Positions 1 through 8,042 of a stretch of DNA of 30,340 nt are shown here, in pieces. A model generated the notes under the pieces. The model was not told the origin of the DNA and made no database searches. It worked only from the letters and a program-made list of their open reading frames with translations. A program made the translations under genes and the position numbers. Source of the DNA: Martensiomyces pterosporus (lineage: Eukaryota > Kickxellomycota > Kickxellomycetes > Kickxellales > Kickxellaceae); assembly GCA_025201845.1 (NCBI GenBank), contig MU604074.1:5640-35979 (forward strand), written 5' to 3'. Within the stretch, counting starts at the first letter, position 1; each line of letters begins with the position of its first letter.

Positions 1-248
1 CAAGCAAGCTGTTTCTTGTGAGCAGCTGACAAACGACGCAAGGAAAGACGCTGCATGGGAAAGTGCTGGCACCCTCCATTTTTCACTTTGATTGTCCACA
101 AGCACATATTGAAGGGCAGTATTTGCATATCCACACAGGAATTGGCTAGTATTGGTGATGTGCGTACAGTTATCCAAGGTCGGAATTAAATGAGAAAGGC
201 GATACAGCAATGTGTGTGCACATACAAGCCAAAGAAAGAACTAGGCTG
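1..248. other. 3' flank of the 249-995 gene
   Basis: No coding region, RNA or repeat is recognisable here. It is probably the 3' UTR and terminator region of the minus-strand gene that ends at 249. Short open frames across it show no family resemblance. Confidence 0.4.
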
Positions 249-995
249 TCAGAAGATGGTTGTATGTCCCTGACTTGCCACTGAAAAGGCGTCATAAACA
301 ACAATGGCGGTGGTGAGCAGGAACTCCTGCACGTCGGGGAGCAGCGTGCTCGAGATGGTGAGGTATCCAGATGACTTTTCGCCTTTGGTCCTCCTACCGA
401 TGTTTGCCAGGATGCGCAGGTTGGAACGGTCAACACAGACAAGCTCTGTCCACCGTGTGGTGATGGACGAGTAGTCCTTGTTGTCATAGTCCTCCCTGCG
501 CATCCACCGGAGCAGCCACAGGGTGCCCATCCTGTCTTCGTGGCTGAGGTTGAAGATGGGCGGCTGGGCCCTGATCGAGACTAGTTTGATTTCCCGTGCC
601 CCTTCAATGTCCTCGTAAGTTGGCGGCTGCATAGCGTCGCCGCTGGATGGAGTGTAGAGGCGGGAGAGTGTAATTGCGCGGCCAGCATTCTCAGTCTTGC
701 AGCTCCATGTGGCCACGCCGTGCTTCAGGATCTGTGCGGAGAGCGATACAAACCCCTTGAACTTTCTCTCAAACACAACCTCATTCGTGTCCATGTCAGT
801 TGCAGAGAGTGTGCGCGACATGTGCTTCACTTGCTCCAGCAAGTACTTCCTATCCCGGACTGGGTCGCACGACATGTCGTAGGTGGGCAAGGACTCGGTG
901 CTCGGCTGCATCAAGGATGACAGCTCGCGGCGGAGGTGGATGCCGGGATACCCGCTGACGGCTGCTGGAATTTCGCTGCTTGCAGTGCTTTCCAT
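249..995 (-). CDS. Uncharacterised protein, candidate Tubby/LURP-one-like barrel (248 aa)
   Basis: I do not recognise a named gene. The frame stays open upstream to an ATG at 1196, but the extra 67 residues are basic, unordered and overlap likely leader DNA, so I chose the ATG at 995 (start METAS-like: MESTASSEIP). The first 45 residues look disordered. After that, alternating short hydrophobic stretches suggest beta strands, including an early segment with 'DTNEVVFERKFKG'. The protein ends with a hydrophobic helix ('EFLLTTAIVVYDAF') and a short tail. A strand-rich body closed by one hydrophobic C-terminal helix is typical of the Tubby/LURP-one/scramblase superfamily, whose members bind lipids. 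That assignment is inferred from pattern alone. There is no signal peptide or clear membrane segment. The gene is divergent from VMA13 across 996-1541. Confidence 0.7.
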   Translation of the reverse strand: MESTASSEIPAAVSGYPGIHLRRELSSLMQPSTESLPTYDMSCDPVRDRKYLLEQVKHMSRTLSATDMDTNEVVFERKFKGFVSLSAQILKHGVATWSCKTENAGRAITLSRLYTPSSGDAMQPPTYEDIEGAREIKLVSIRAQPPIFNLSHEDRMGTLWLLRWMRREDYDNKDYSSITTRWTELVCVDRSNLRILANIGRRTKGEKSSGYLTISSTLLPDVQEFLLTTAIVVYDAFSVASQGHTTIF

Positions 996-1541
996 TGGGA
1001 TATAAAAACAAAGGATTGCTCTGGACAAGAACAGAGGGCTGAGGTGAGGGAGACACAGGGTGCTGCTCTCCCTGAACCCTTTCTTTGTCCTTCTAAGCCG
1101 TGCTTCCTGCGTATGCAGCAAGCTGGAGTGACCACGACCAGCACTAATCAAACGGGTTGGTGTTTGTCGATCGCCATGGCCACAATGCTGCTGCAATTCA
1201 TCACTAAGCAGTGATTCTCGTCATTCACCACTCGCCGGTCTTGGGAGGATGCTGCAGAGCTGTGTGTGCAGGTGGGGGTTTAATCAGAATTGGCAGTGAT
1301 TGAGCACACAATTAAAGACACACCCGTCGATAAAACACGCAGCCTGACGTCGTGACCACCGTACGCGCCCCCTCCTCGCTTCAGCTGCTACGTAAATCCC
1401 GGCATCTCGCTTTCGGCCTATTCGCATTCGCACGTTTATTTGTTTCTTTTGCTGTAATTACTCTACTATTTCTTAGCCTCGCTCCCCACTTCCTTTTTTA
1501 TTTTAAATCTGCCGCACAGGGATTACAAGAGCATCTCAATA
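996..1541. other. Divergent intergenic region, shared promoter of the 249-995 gene and VMA13
   Basis: The region is 546 bp between two divergently transcribed genes, so it must hold both promoters. The VMA13 side is T/C-rich from about 1410 to 1510 (many TTT and CTC runs), as in many fungal leaders. A CRE-like octamer lies at 1345-1352. I see no convincing TATA box for VMA13. The other small open frames here are not convincing genes. Confidence 0.55.
1345..1352 (+). promoter_or_regulatory. CRE/ATF-like site (TGACGTCG)
   Basis: TGACGTCG matches the palindromic CRE octamer TGACGTCA at seven of eight positions. It lies about 190 bp upstream of the VMA13 start and 350 bp upstream of the divergent gene. 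bZIP factors of the ATF/CREB type bind such sites. A single match of this length can occur by chance. Confidence 0.25.
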
Positions 1542-2918
1542 ATGGCGGTTCCAGACGTTCCAGCGGCCATGGTGAGCAACCAGTTCTTTGACGAGTTCAC
1601 AGACAAGGTTCGCGTCAAGCCCATTCCATGGGAGGGCTACTCGCGCGCAGGACTAATCAGCAGCGAGGAGCTCCAGCAGCTGAAGGAGTTCCAGCATTTG
1701 GTTCAGATGGACTCTGAGGCACGTGCAAAGGCCAGCAAACAGCCGCCGAGCGCCTACGTCCCGCTGCTGGTTAGTCTGGCCGAGAAGCTGTCGAGCATCG
1801 ATGCCCTGCAATATCTGCTGGTGGCTATTGACGATTTGGTGGAGGGCGGGGACAAGGAGGCGATTGGCAGACTGCTGGAGCAGGAGACGGATGGCGCCAA
1901 GGCGCTGTTCAGATGCATGGAGAAGAAGGACGACTACCTGGGGCTCAAGGCGGCCAAGATCCTGGTCGGGCTGGTGGCTCAGGCGCCCGTGGACGTGCAG
2001 AGGGGATTTCGGTTTGCCCAGCTCTTTGGATACCTGACCAAGTGCATGAAGAGCGAGCTGACCTCTGTGGTCGATGTGGCCATCCAGGTGATGCAGTCGG
2101 TGTTGCGGATCCCGCGCACCAGAGCTATTTTGTACAACGACGCAGCCCCGTGCCTTACCCAGCTCGTGGATGTCCTCCGCCGCACCCAGCAGCCGGGATC
2201 GAGAACGACAAAGGGGGTGGTGGCTGTGCCGCAGACCCAGTACGAGGTGGTGTTTTGCCTGTGGCTGATGAGCTTTGAAAGGGGCATTGCTGCCTCGCTC
2301 AACAAGAAGTACGACGTCATCCCGCTGATGGTCGACATTGCGCGGTCGGCGGTCAAGGAAAAGGTCATCCGCATCATCGTCGAGACGTGGAAGAACCTCC
2401 TTTCTCTGGCGCCTGACAGCAACGTGCCCAACATGCTGGTGGCCAAGGTGCCTGCGTGCCTGGAGACGCTGTCGGGCGGCCGCAACTTCAAGGACGAGGA
2501 CTTGAAGCAGAGCATCAAGGAGCTTGCCGAAGACCTGGCCACGCACACGGGCGTCATGACCACGTGGGACGAGTACCTGAACGAGGTGGCGTCGGGCAAG
2601 CTCGAGTGGAGCCCCGCCCACCGCTCGGAGCAGTTCTGGAAGCTGCATGTGCGCAAGATGGACGAGAACGACCACAAGGTCGTCCGCGACCTGGCCGCAG
2701 TGCTGGCGTCGTCGACGGCCGGGGAGACGGCGCTGGCGGTGGCGTGCCATGACCTGTCGCAGTACATCAAGTTCAACCCCGATGGCAAGCGGCTCTTGGC
2801 GAGGATTGGCGCCAAGACCCGAGTCATGGCTCTGATGACCAGCGAGTACCCCGAGGTGCGCTACGAGGCGCTGATGTGCGTGCAGCAGATTATGCTCAAC
2901 GCCTGGCGGAACGAGTGA
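1542..2918 (+). CDS. VMA13: V-type proton ATPase subunit H (Vma13)
   Basis: This is the regulatory H subunit of the V1 sector of the vacuolar proton pump. In yeast Vma13 is needed for activity of the assembled enzyme and silences ATP hydrolysis in free V1. The single exon gives 458 aa, close to yeast Vma13 (478). The N-terminal part (about 1-350) is a helical ARM/HEAT-like superhelix, with 'TQYEVVFCLWLMSFE' near residues 235-250 as a family-typical segment. The C-terminal part holds the conserved block 'WSPAHRSEQFWK' followed by 'DLSQYIKFNPDGK' and ends with 'EVRYEALMCVQQIMLNAW', all characteristic of subunit H. No signal or membrane segment is present, as expected for a cytosolic peripheral subunit. 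The ATG at 1542 gives the expected N-terminus; the M at residue 10 is a possible alternative. No intron is needed. Confidence 0.95.
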   Translation: MAVPDVPAAMVSNQFFDEFTDKVRVKPIPWEGYSRAGLISSEELQQLKEFQHLVQMDSEARAKASKQPPSAYVPLLVSLAEKLSSIDALQYLLVAIDDLVEGGDKEAIGRLLEQETDGAKALFRCMEKKDDYLGLKAAKILVGLVAQAPVDVQRGFRFAQLFGYLTKCMKSELTSVVDVAIQVMQSVLRIPRTRAILYNDAAPCLTQLVDVLRRTQQPGSRTTKGVVAVPQTQYEVVFCLWLMSFERGIAASLNKKYDVIPLMVDIARSAVKEKVIRIIVETWKNLLSLAPDSNVPNMLVAKVPACLETLSGGRNFKDEDLKQSIKELAEDLATHTGVMTTWDEYLNEVASGKLEWSPAHRSEQFWKLHVRKMDENDHKVVRDLAAVLASSTAGETALAVACHDLSQYIKFNPDGKRLLARIGAKTRVMALMTSEYPEVRYEALMCVQQIMLNAWRNE

Positions 2919-4059
2919 GTGATCGCGCTCGTGCCTTCGTTGATTTCTATGTGTATGGTTCTGGCTTATTCCTTGATAATAAGAGGGCCAGTTCTGGCTG
3001 ATTTGGCTTCCAAGGGCTGCATGGGGTGATGCGCCTTTTGCAGATTGCCAGTATTTTTGTCGTTCTAAGAATAACTAACTGCGCAGAGGCAACGTTGGCC
3101 CGCATGAGGGCATGCAGTCCCAGGGCGGTCCCTTATCAAAGTGTGTGGGCACTGGCGGATAAACAAAAGGAGCGCCTTTCTCAGTGGAGTTTCCAGCTGC
3201 TGCTGAGTGTGGGTGCGGGATTGCAGCACAGCGGAGATGCAGACACAGCAAACGTCAGAGCTGGCCTTTCCAGCAGCACATGGCACGGCGAAAGAGGAGG
3301 GGGGAGAGCGCGATGAGCTCAGCGCCTCCTTCATATTCGCCACAGGCAGCTTTCTGTGCGACTGTTTGGCCAGAGCCCTCCCCTCGGGATTCGGCTGCCG
3401 CTGCACCCTTGCACCGCTTCGCATTAGTGCTTCGTATGTAGCATTTCACTCGCACATCCGTGCGGACGCGCTTGGACATGTGTCCGGGCGCGGGTGTCAT
3501 CCATGGACAAACACAAAATAAGCACTCCGCCAGGACGCAGAAGAGCCAAGCAGCAGATATTGATGCAGCGGGCGGCGAGAGACGGGGGGGTCTCCGCCAA
3601 TGCCACCAACCGGAGCATCCGGCTGGCCGTGCTCGTTCCAAGCCCCCCGAGAGACGCTGACTGCCCGCTGTGGTGCCGTGCAGGTGCTGGAGCTGTAGTG
3701 CGAGCGTGTGCCCTTGCTTCAGCTGAAGGCTTGTGTGGACGCAGGGAGAAATTAGGCAGCCCAGACGAGATATCCGCACCGCAAGTCGCTTTCCGGGGCG
3801 CCCGCTGGTGATTGGCTGGCGTGCATGGATTGCGGTCTACATGCGCTGAGATGGGGGTGGACAACATTGGCGATTTGTTGCTGGTCGTTTGGGGGGGAGG
3901 GAGATGATGCGGAAAGACAAGGCGCACAAAAGCATGCGCTTTTGCTGTTGTTTTTTCTTGGGGAGGGGTCTGGGCCTTTCGCCACCTTTTCCCTCGCCTC
4001 GTTCTGGCCCGAAAATGCGCTGGCGTGAGCTCTGTGCAGAGCCTTTTAGAGAGATCCTT

Positions 4060-4067
4060 TATAAAAG
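4060..4067 (+). promoter_or_regulatory. TATA box candidate for LCB2
   Basis: TATAAAAG is an exact TATA consensus on the coding strand, 322 bp upstream of the LCB2 ATG. It is followed by a GC-rich stretch and then a pyrimidine-rich leader. If used, the 5' UTR would be roughly 250-300 nt. Confidence 0.4.
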
Positions 4068-4210
4068 ACGGGGGCGGGCGGGCGGCCACACGCGAGCCTC
4101 GGCCCACCCCAATGTTTTCTTTTCTCCACTTCCAGCAGCCTTGTTTTTCTCGCCTCCTTTCCAAACACCACGCACTGTTGTCCTATAGCAGCACAGCCAT
4201 TTCGCCCACT

Positions 4211-4234
4211 CTCTCTTTCTCTCTTTCTCTCTTT
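4211..4234 (+). repeat. Three exact CTCTCTTT octamers in the LCB2 leader
   Basis: Three perfect tandem copies of CTCTCTTT lie about 155 bp upstream of the LCB2 start, in a pyrimidine-rich strand typical of fungal core promoters and leaders. It is probably a simple repeat, possibly the initiation region. Confidence 0.7.
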
Positions 4235-4388
4235 TGCTGACCTTTGCGAAATCTGCCCAAGCAGCCTCTCATCCCGCCTAAGCACACCGCAGCTTTTTGT
4301 TTATACAGCACTCTGATACACCCCTCTGCCAGCATCTGCCACCACAGTGCACGCCAGTTAATTATCTTGCTTTTTATTATTCGCAGCC

Positions 4389-6185
4389 ATGGGAAAGGGA
4401 CAGCGCGCTACCCAGTCATACAAGAGCACCGAGTTCATCGAGCAAGCCCGCGACGAGGACGGTCTGGTGGTTGGAGGCAACCCCTTCAAGGTCGCCCCCT
4501 CCACCAGCGCCTCGCTTCTCGGCGACAAGGCGGCTGCGGCGGCCTCCCCTGCGCCTGCCACGTGCATCTCCGCTGCCAACCTGGTCCTCAGCCACGAGCA
4601 GCCGGCGAAGGGCAGCAGCAGGCCCTCGACGGTGTCTCCTACGCCCGAGGCCGCCAAGCAGCAGGCGGCGGGCAGCAGCAGGCGCGAGGAGGCGCCGGAG
4701 CTCGAGGCAGTGCCGTCGTTCATCCTGGTGACGACGTACCTGAGCTACCTGATGCTCATCGTGTTTGCGCACCTGCGCGACTTCTTTGGCAAGATCTTCT
4801 ACCCCGAGCAGTACGTGCAGCTCAGGGAGCAGAACGGCTATGCGCCAATGGTCTCGGACTTTGAGAGCCTGTGGACGCGCCGCCTGTACGGCCGCATCCG
4901 CGACTGCTTCAACCGCCCCATCACGGGCGTTGCGGGCGGCCACGTCAACCTGCTTGACCGCGTGTCGCACGACTTCAACCGGACGTTTGAGTTCACCGGC
5001 CGCCTGACCAACGCGCTGAACCTGGCGTCGTACAACTACCTGGGCTTTGCGCAGAGCGAGGGCCCGTGTGCGGACAAGGTCGAGGCGGCGATGATCGAGA
5101 ACGGCATCACGCAGGGGTCGTCGCGGGCCGAGGCCGGGCGCACGCGCCTCCTGGCGGAGACCGAGGACATGGTGGCGCGGTTTGTTGGCACGGAGGCAGC
5201 GCTCATTGTCTCGATGGGCTACGCAACCAACGCGATGAACATTCCGGCAGTTGTGGGCAAGGGCTGCCTGATCATCTCGGACGAGCTCAACCACAGCTCG
5301 CTTGTCTCGGGCGCGCGGCTGTCGGGCGCCACGATCCGCGTGTTCCGCCACAACAACACGCGGGACCTGGAGAAGGTGCTGCGGCGCAACATCTCGCAGG
5401 GCCAGCCGCGCACGCACCGCCCGTGGAAGAAGATCCTTGTGGTCGTGGAGGGCCTGTACTCGATGGAGGGCGAGTTCTGCAACCTGCCCGACATTGTCGA
5501 GCTCCGCCGCAGGTACGGCTTCTACCTGTTTGTTGACGAGGCGCACTCCGTCGGCGCCCTGGGCCCCCGCGGCCGCGGCATCTGCGACCACTTTGGCGTT
5601 GACCCGCGCGAGGTCGACATTCTGATGGGCACGTTCACCAAGAGCTTTGGCGCGGCCGGCGGCTACATCGCCGGAACCAGGGCGTTCATCGACTACATGC
5701 GCCTCCACTCCCACTCGGCGGTCTACGCCGAGGCCATGAGCGTCCCAGTGCTGGCGCAGGTCAGCGCGTCGATGCGCATGATCATGGGCGAGGACAGGGA
5801 GCACGCGCTGGAGGGCCAGCAGAGGCTGGACCAGCTGGCGATCAACTCGCGCTACTTTGCCCGCCGCCTGGCCGAGATGGGCTTCATGACGATGGGCGAC
5901 CCCGGAAGCCCCGTCATCCCGCTCCTGCTGTTCAGCCCCGCCAAGATCCCCGCCTTCTCGCGCGAGTGCCTCAAGCGCAACATCGCCGTCGTCGTCGTGT
6001 CGTACCCCGCCACGCCCATCATCACTGGCCGCGTGCGCTTCTGCATCTCGGCGTCGCACACCCGCGAGGACCTCGACTATGCGCTGGAGCAGATCAGCGA
6101 GATCGGCGACCTGCTGCTGCTCAAGTTCCACAAGGACAAGGTCCACCAGGACCAGCACGCCGCTGCTCTGAAGAAGCTCGACTGA
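4389..6185 (+). CDS. LCB2: Serine palmitoyltransferase catalytic subunit 2 (Lcb2/SPTLC2)
   Basis: This is the PLP-dependent catalytic subunit that condenses L-serine with palmitoyl-CoA to 3-ketodihydrosphingosine, the first step of sphingolipid synthesis at the ER, as a dimer with Lcb1. The protein is 598 aa against 561 in yeast. Residues 1-35 are followed by an Ala/Ser/Pro-rich stretch (about 36-108) that looks disordered, then a membrane segment (about 110-127). The alpha-oxoamine synthase fold follows. 'GTFTKSFGAAGGY' holds the Schiff-base lysine, K418. 'VVEGLYSMEG', 'VDEAHSVGALGPRGRG' and 'NYLGFA' are further family motifs, with the Asp of VDEAH expected to contact the PLP pyridine nitrogen. 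The ATG at 4389 (GCCATGG) begins 'MGKGQRATQS' and is the first in frame. The gene is intronless within the coding region. Neighbours are unrelated. Confidence 0.97.
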   Translation: MGKGQRATQSYKSTEFIEQARDEDGLVVGGNPFKVAPSTSASLLGDKAAAAASPAPATCISAANLVLSHEQPAKGSSRPSTVSPTPEAAKQQAAGSSRREEAPELEAVPSFILVTTYLSYLMLIVFAHLRDFFGKIFYPEQYVQLREQNGYAPMVSDFESLWTRRLYGRIRDCFNRPITGVAGGHVNLLDRVSHDFNRTFEFTGRLTNALNLASYNYLGFAQSEGPCADKVEAAMIENGITQGSSRAEAGRTRLLAETEDMVARFVGTEAALIVSMGYATNAMNIPAVVGKGCLIISDELNHSSLVSGARLSGATIRVFRHNNTRDLEKVLRRNISQGQPRTHRPWKKILVVVEGLYSMEGEFCNLPDIVELRRRYGFYLFVDEAHSVGALGPRGRGICDHFGVDPREVDILMGTFTKSFGAAGGYIAGTRAFIDYMRLHSHSAVYAEAMSVPVLAQVSASMRMIMGEDREHALEGQQRLDQLAINSRYFARRLAEMGFMTMGDPGSPVIPLLLFSPAKIPAFSRECLKRNIAVVVVSYPATPIITGRVRFCISASHTREDLDYALEQISEIGDLLLLKFHKDKVHQDQHAAALKKLD

Positions 6186-6368
6186 GGCAAGCAAGGACAG
6201 CCCCCCCCCCATCCACCACTATAGCACCACCACAACCCCCCCCCCATTTCCCTACTCTTTCGTTAATACCACTTTCTCTCCCACGACCCACCCAGCTGCA
6301 CGCGCTTCAAAAGAAAAAAAAAGGAATGGAGCCAGCGCCTGAAAGGCAGGCACGCAGGCAGGCAAGCG
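6186..6368. other. LCB2 3' flank with two C10 tracts
   Basis: This short region holds runs of ten C at 6201-6210 and 6236-6245, then an A9 run near 6315-6323. It should include the LCB2 3' UTR. The tracts are simple sequence with no other meaning that I can see. Confidence 0.5.
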
Positions 6369-6389
6369 AAAAAGAAAACAAGAACAAAA
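6369..6389 (-). terminator. RNA polymerase III terminator of tRNA-Thr
   Basis: Read on the minus strand, the DNA just 3' of the tRNA is T-rich, with a T4 run at 6386-6389, another T4 close by and a T5 run at 6369-6373. Runs of four or more T end Pol III transcripts. The first begins four bases after the discriminator base. Confidence 0.75.
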
Positions 6390-6392
6390 GAA

Positions 6393-6495
6393 TGCCCTGC
6401 TCCGGATTCGAACCGGAGATCTTCTGTTGGCTGGCAACCCAGGCGCACCGCACCTGCATTACAAGACAGACGCCTTACCACTTGGCCAGCAAGGC
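6393..6495 (-). tRNA. tRNA-Thr (anticodon UGU) with a 31-nt intron
   Basis: Read on the minus strand, the acceptor 5' strand GCCTTGC (6489-6495) pairs over seven positions with GCAGGGC (6394-6400), with one G-U pair, and the discriminator is A (6393). The D stem is GCC/GGC, the anticodon stem TCTGT/ACAGA, and the T arm TCCGG-TTCGAAT-CCGGA. The loop CTTGTAA carries anticodon TGT at 6461-6463, which reads ACA (Thr). The stem closes only if about 31 nt (6429-6459) are removed one base 3' of the anticodon, the standard position for eukaryotic tRNA introns. A box (TGGCCAAGTGG) and B box (GGTTCGAATCC) are intact. The gene lies opposite to LCB2 and the GTPase gene. Confidence 0.95.
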
Positions 6496-6743
6496 ACGTG
6501 ATCGATCCGCAACCGACTCTCAGCTGCCGCTGCGAAAATGCGGCTATGTGAGCAGCCGGGCTGGACTGGCAGATCTGCGGCCAGCACTGAAAAAAATATT
6601 TTCGCCCTTTGTGTGGGGGCTGTGCCCAAGGACTGCAACCGCACTCCCCATGCGCGCCATTGCTCGCTTCCTTTACCCTCCCCAGACACCTCCTGCTCTT
6701 ACGCCCTCCTTGCTGCGGCACCCCCACTTTGCATTTCGCCAGA

Positions 6744-8042
6744 ATGAGCTCGAGCTTTGTCGTTGCTTGCGTGGGCAAGCCCTCGGCAGGCAAGTCGTCG
6801 TTTCTCAACGCCGTGACAGATGCCACAGCCAAGGTGGGCAATTTCCCGTTCACAACCATCGAGCCCAACCAGGGCATCGCATACTACCCGGTGGACTGCC
6901 CGTGCAAAAAGTACAACCGCTCGGACCGCTGCAAGCCGCGCCACGGCTGGTGCAAGGACGGCAGACGCTTTGTGCCGATCAAGCTGCTCGACGTCGCCGG
7001 GCTGGTGCCTGGCGCGTCGGAGGGCAAGGGGCTGGGGAACCAGTTCCTGGACGACCTGAGGCACGCCGACGTGCTCATCCACGTGGTCGATGCGTCGGGC
7101 ACCACCGATGCCGGCGGCAAGGAGACAAAGGGGTACGACCCCATCAACGACATCCAGTGGCTGAGGAGCGAGGTGCAGTCGTGGATCTTTAACAACCTGA
7201 ACAAGAAGTGGCCGGGCACCGTCCGGAGGCACCAGGCAGTCAAGGCGTCCGTGGTGGACACCCTGCATGGGCAGCTGGCTGGATATGGAGTCACAAAGGA
7301 AGTGGTCCAGAGAACCATGGATCGGTTCAGGGTCAAGACGGACATCAGCCAGTGGGACCAGGAGCAGCTGGTGCTGTTTGTGCAGGCGTTCCTCGATGAG
7401 CGGTTCCCGACCATCGTTGCACTCAACAAGATCGACATGCCCGATGCAGACAAGAACATTGCCGCGATTCTGAAGCGGTACGGAAATAGCGGCCGTGGCG
7501 GCGGGCCGCTGAGGGACGGCGTCAAGGGCGAGAACGTCGTGCTGACATCGGCCCTGGGCGAGTGCTTCCTGCGCAAGATGGACAAGCAAGGGTACATCAA
7601 GTACGAGACCGGCGCAGACGACTTTGCCACGAAGGACGAGGATGCCGGCGACGAGCTCCACCTGAAGCCGCTGGACGAGAAGGTGCGGCGGCGGCTGGAG
7701 AACATCCGCGACCTGGTCCTGTTTAGGTACGGGTCGACGGGCGTGCAGGATGTCATTGTGCGCGCGGTCGAGGTTCTGGGAATCGTGCCCGTGTTCCCTG
7801 TCAAAAACCTGGCGAACTTTGGTGCGTCGGCCGATGGCTCGAGCGCGGCGTTCCAGGACTGCGTGCTGGTGCGGCCCGGCATGACCGTGCGCGAGTTTGC
7901 CCGGAAGCTGCACAACCAGCTGGACAGGAACTACGCCGGCGCCGAAACCGTGGGCAACATTCAGCTCGGCGAGGACGACATCATTGTTGCCGGCAAGAAC
8001 AACATCATCAAGTTCGACACCAGCGGTCTGCCCGTCGAGTAG
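6744..8042 (+). CDS. Obg/YchF-family GTPase, Ygr210c-like
   Basis: The 432-aa protein is a TRAFAC GTPase of the YchF-related branch that includes yeast Ygr210c and archaeal relatives; its cellular role is not firmly known, though the family is linked to ribosomes and translation. G1 is GKPSAGKS (11-18), G3 is DVAG (83-86), G4 is NKID (228-231) and G5 includes SAL (269-271). Between G1 and G3 a Cys cluster (C52, C54, C63, C70) sits in 'CPCKKYNRSDRC' and 'GWC', a feature of this subgroup. Around residues 350-432 is a TGS-like C-terminal domain with 'VLVRPGMTVREFARKLH' and 'ARVG'-type closing strands replaced by 'IIVAGKNNIIKF'. The frame is open back to 6609, but the added 45 residues are not family-like, so the ATG at 6744 was chosen. 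Length matches the family (about 410). No introns. Confidence 0.92.
   Translation: MSSSFVVACVGKPSAGKSSFLNAVTDATAKVGNFPFTTIEPNQGIAYYPVDCPCKKYNRSDRCKPRHGWCKDGRRFVPIKLLDVAGLVPGASEGKGLGNQFLDDLRHADVLIHVVDASGTTDAGGKETKGYDPINDIQWLRSEVQSWIFNNLNKKWPGTVRRHQAVKASVVDTLHGQLAGYGVTKEVVQRTMDRFRVKTDISQWDQEQLVLFVQAFLDERFPTIVALNKIDMPDADKNIAAILKRYGNSGRGGGPLRDGVKGENVVLTSALGECFLRKMDKQGYIKYETGADDFATKDEDAGDELHLKPLDEKVRRRLENIRDLVLFRYGSTGVQDVIVRAVEVLGIVPVFPVKNLANFGASADGSSAAFQDCVLVRPGMTVREFARKLHNQLDRNYAGAETVGNIQLGEDDIIVAGKNNIIKFDTSGLPVE

Larger units (their letters stand above)
2919..4388. other. Intergenic region VMA13-LCB2
   Basis: About 1.47 kb separate the two genes. It should contain the VMA13 terminator and the LCB2 promoter and leader. 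I see a reverse CCAAT box (ATTGG, 3811-3815), a TATA-type box at 4060-4067, a CTCTCTTT triplicate at 4211-4234, and 'tattattcgcag' directly before the LCB2 ATG, which could be a 3' splice site. Open frames on both strands (for example 3424-4164 minus) encode Arg/Pro/Ala-rich low-complexity sequence and are not convincing genes. Confidence 0.5.

Noticed and set aside
996..1196. A 67-residue N-terminal extension of the 249-995 protein
   Set aside because: The extra residues are basic and unordered and lie in the shared promoter region; the ATG at 995 gives a cleaner N-terminus. Not excluded.
1653..2750. A 365-codon antisense frame in VMA13
   Set aside because: Shadow of a real gene; composition is His/Arg/Leu-rich with no domain.
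3424..4164. A 246-codon minus-strand frame between VMA13 and LCB2
   Set aside because: Low-complexity Ala/Arg/Pro/His composition, no family motif, and it runs across the probable TATA box and leader of LCB2.
4416..6212. A 598-codon open frame antisense to LCB2
   Set aside because: It mirrors a strongly GC3-biased gene; its translation is Ala/Val/Arg/Leu-rich with no motif, while the sense frame has every Lcb2 signature.
6201..6245. Two C10 tracts as a G-quadruplex on the minus strand
   Set aside because: There are only two long tracts with 25 bases between them and no further runs that would give a clear regulatory case.
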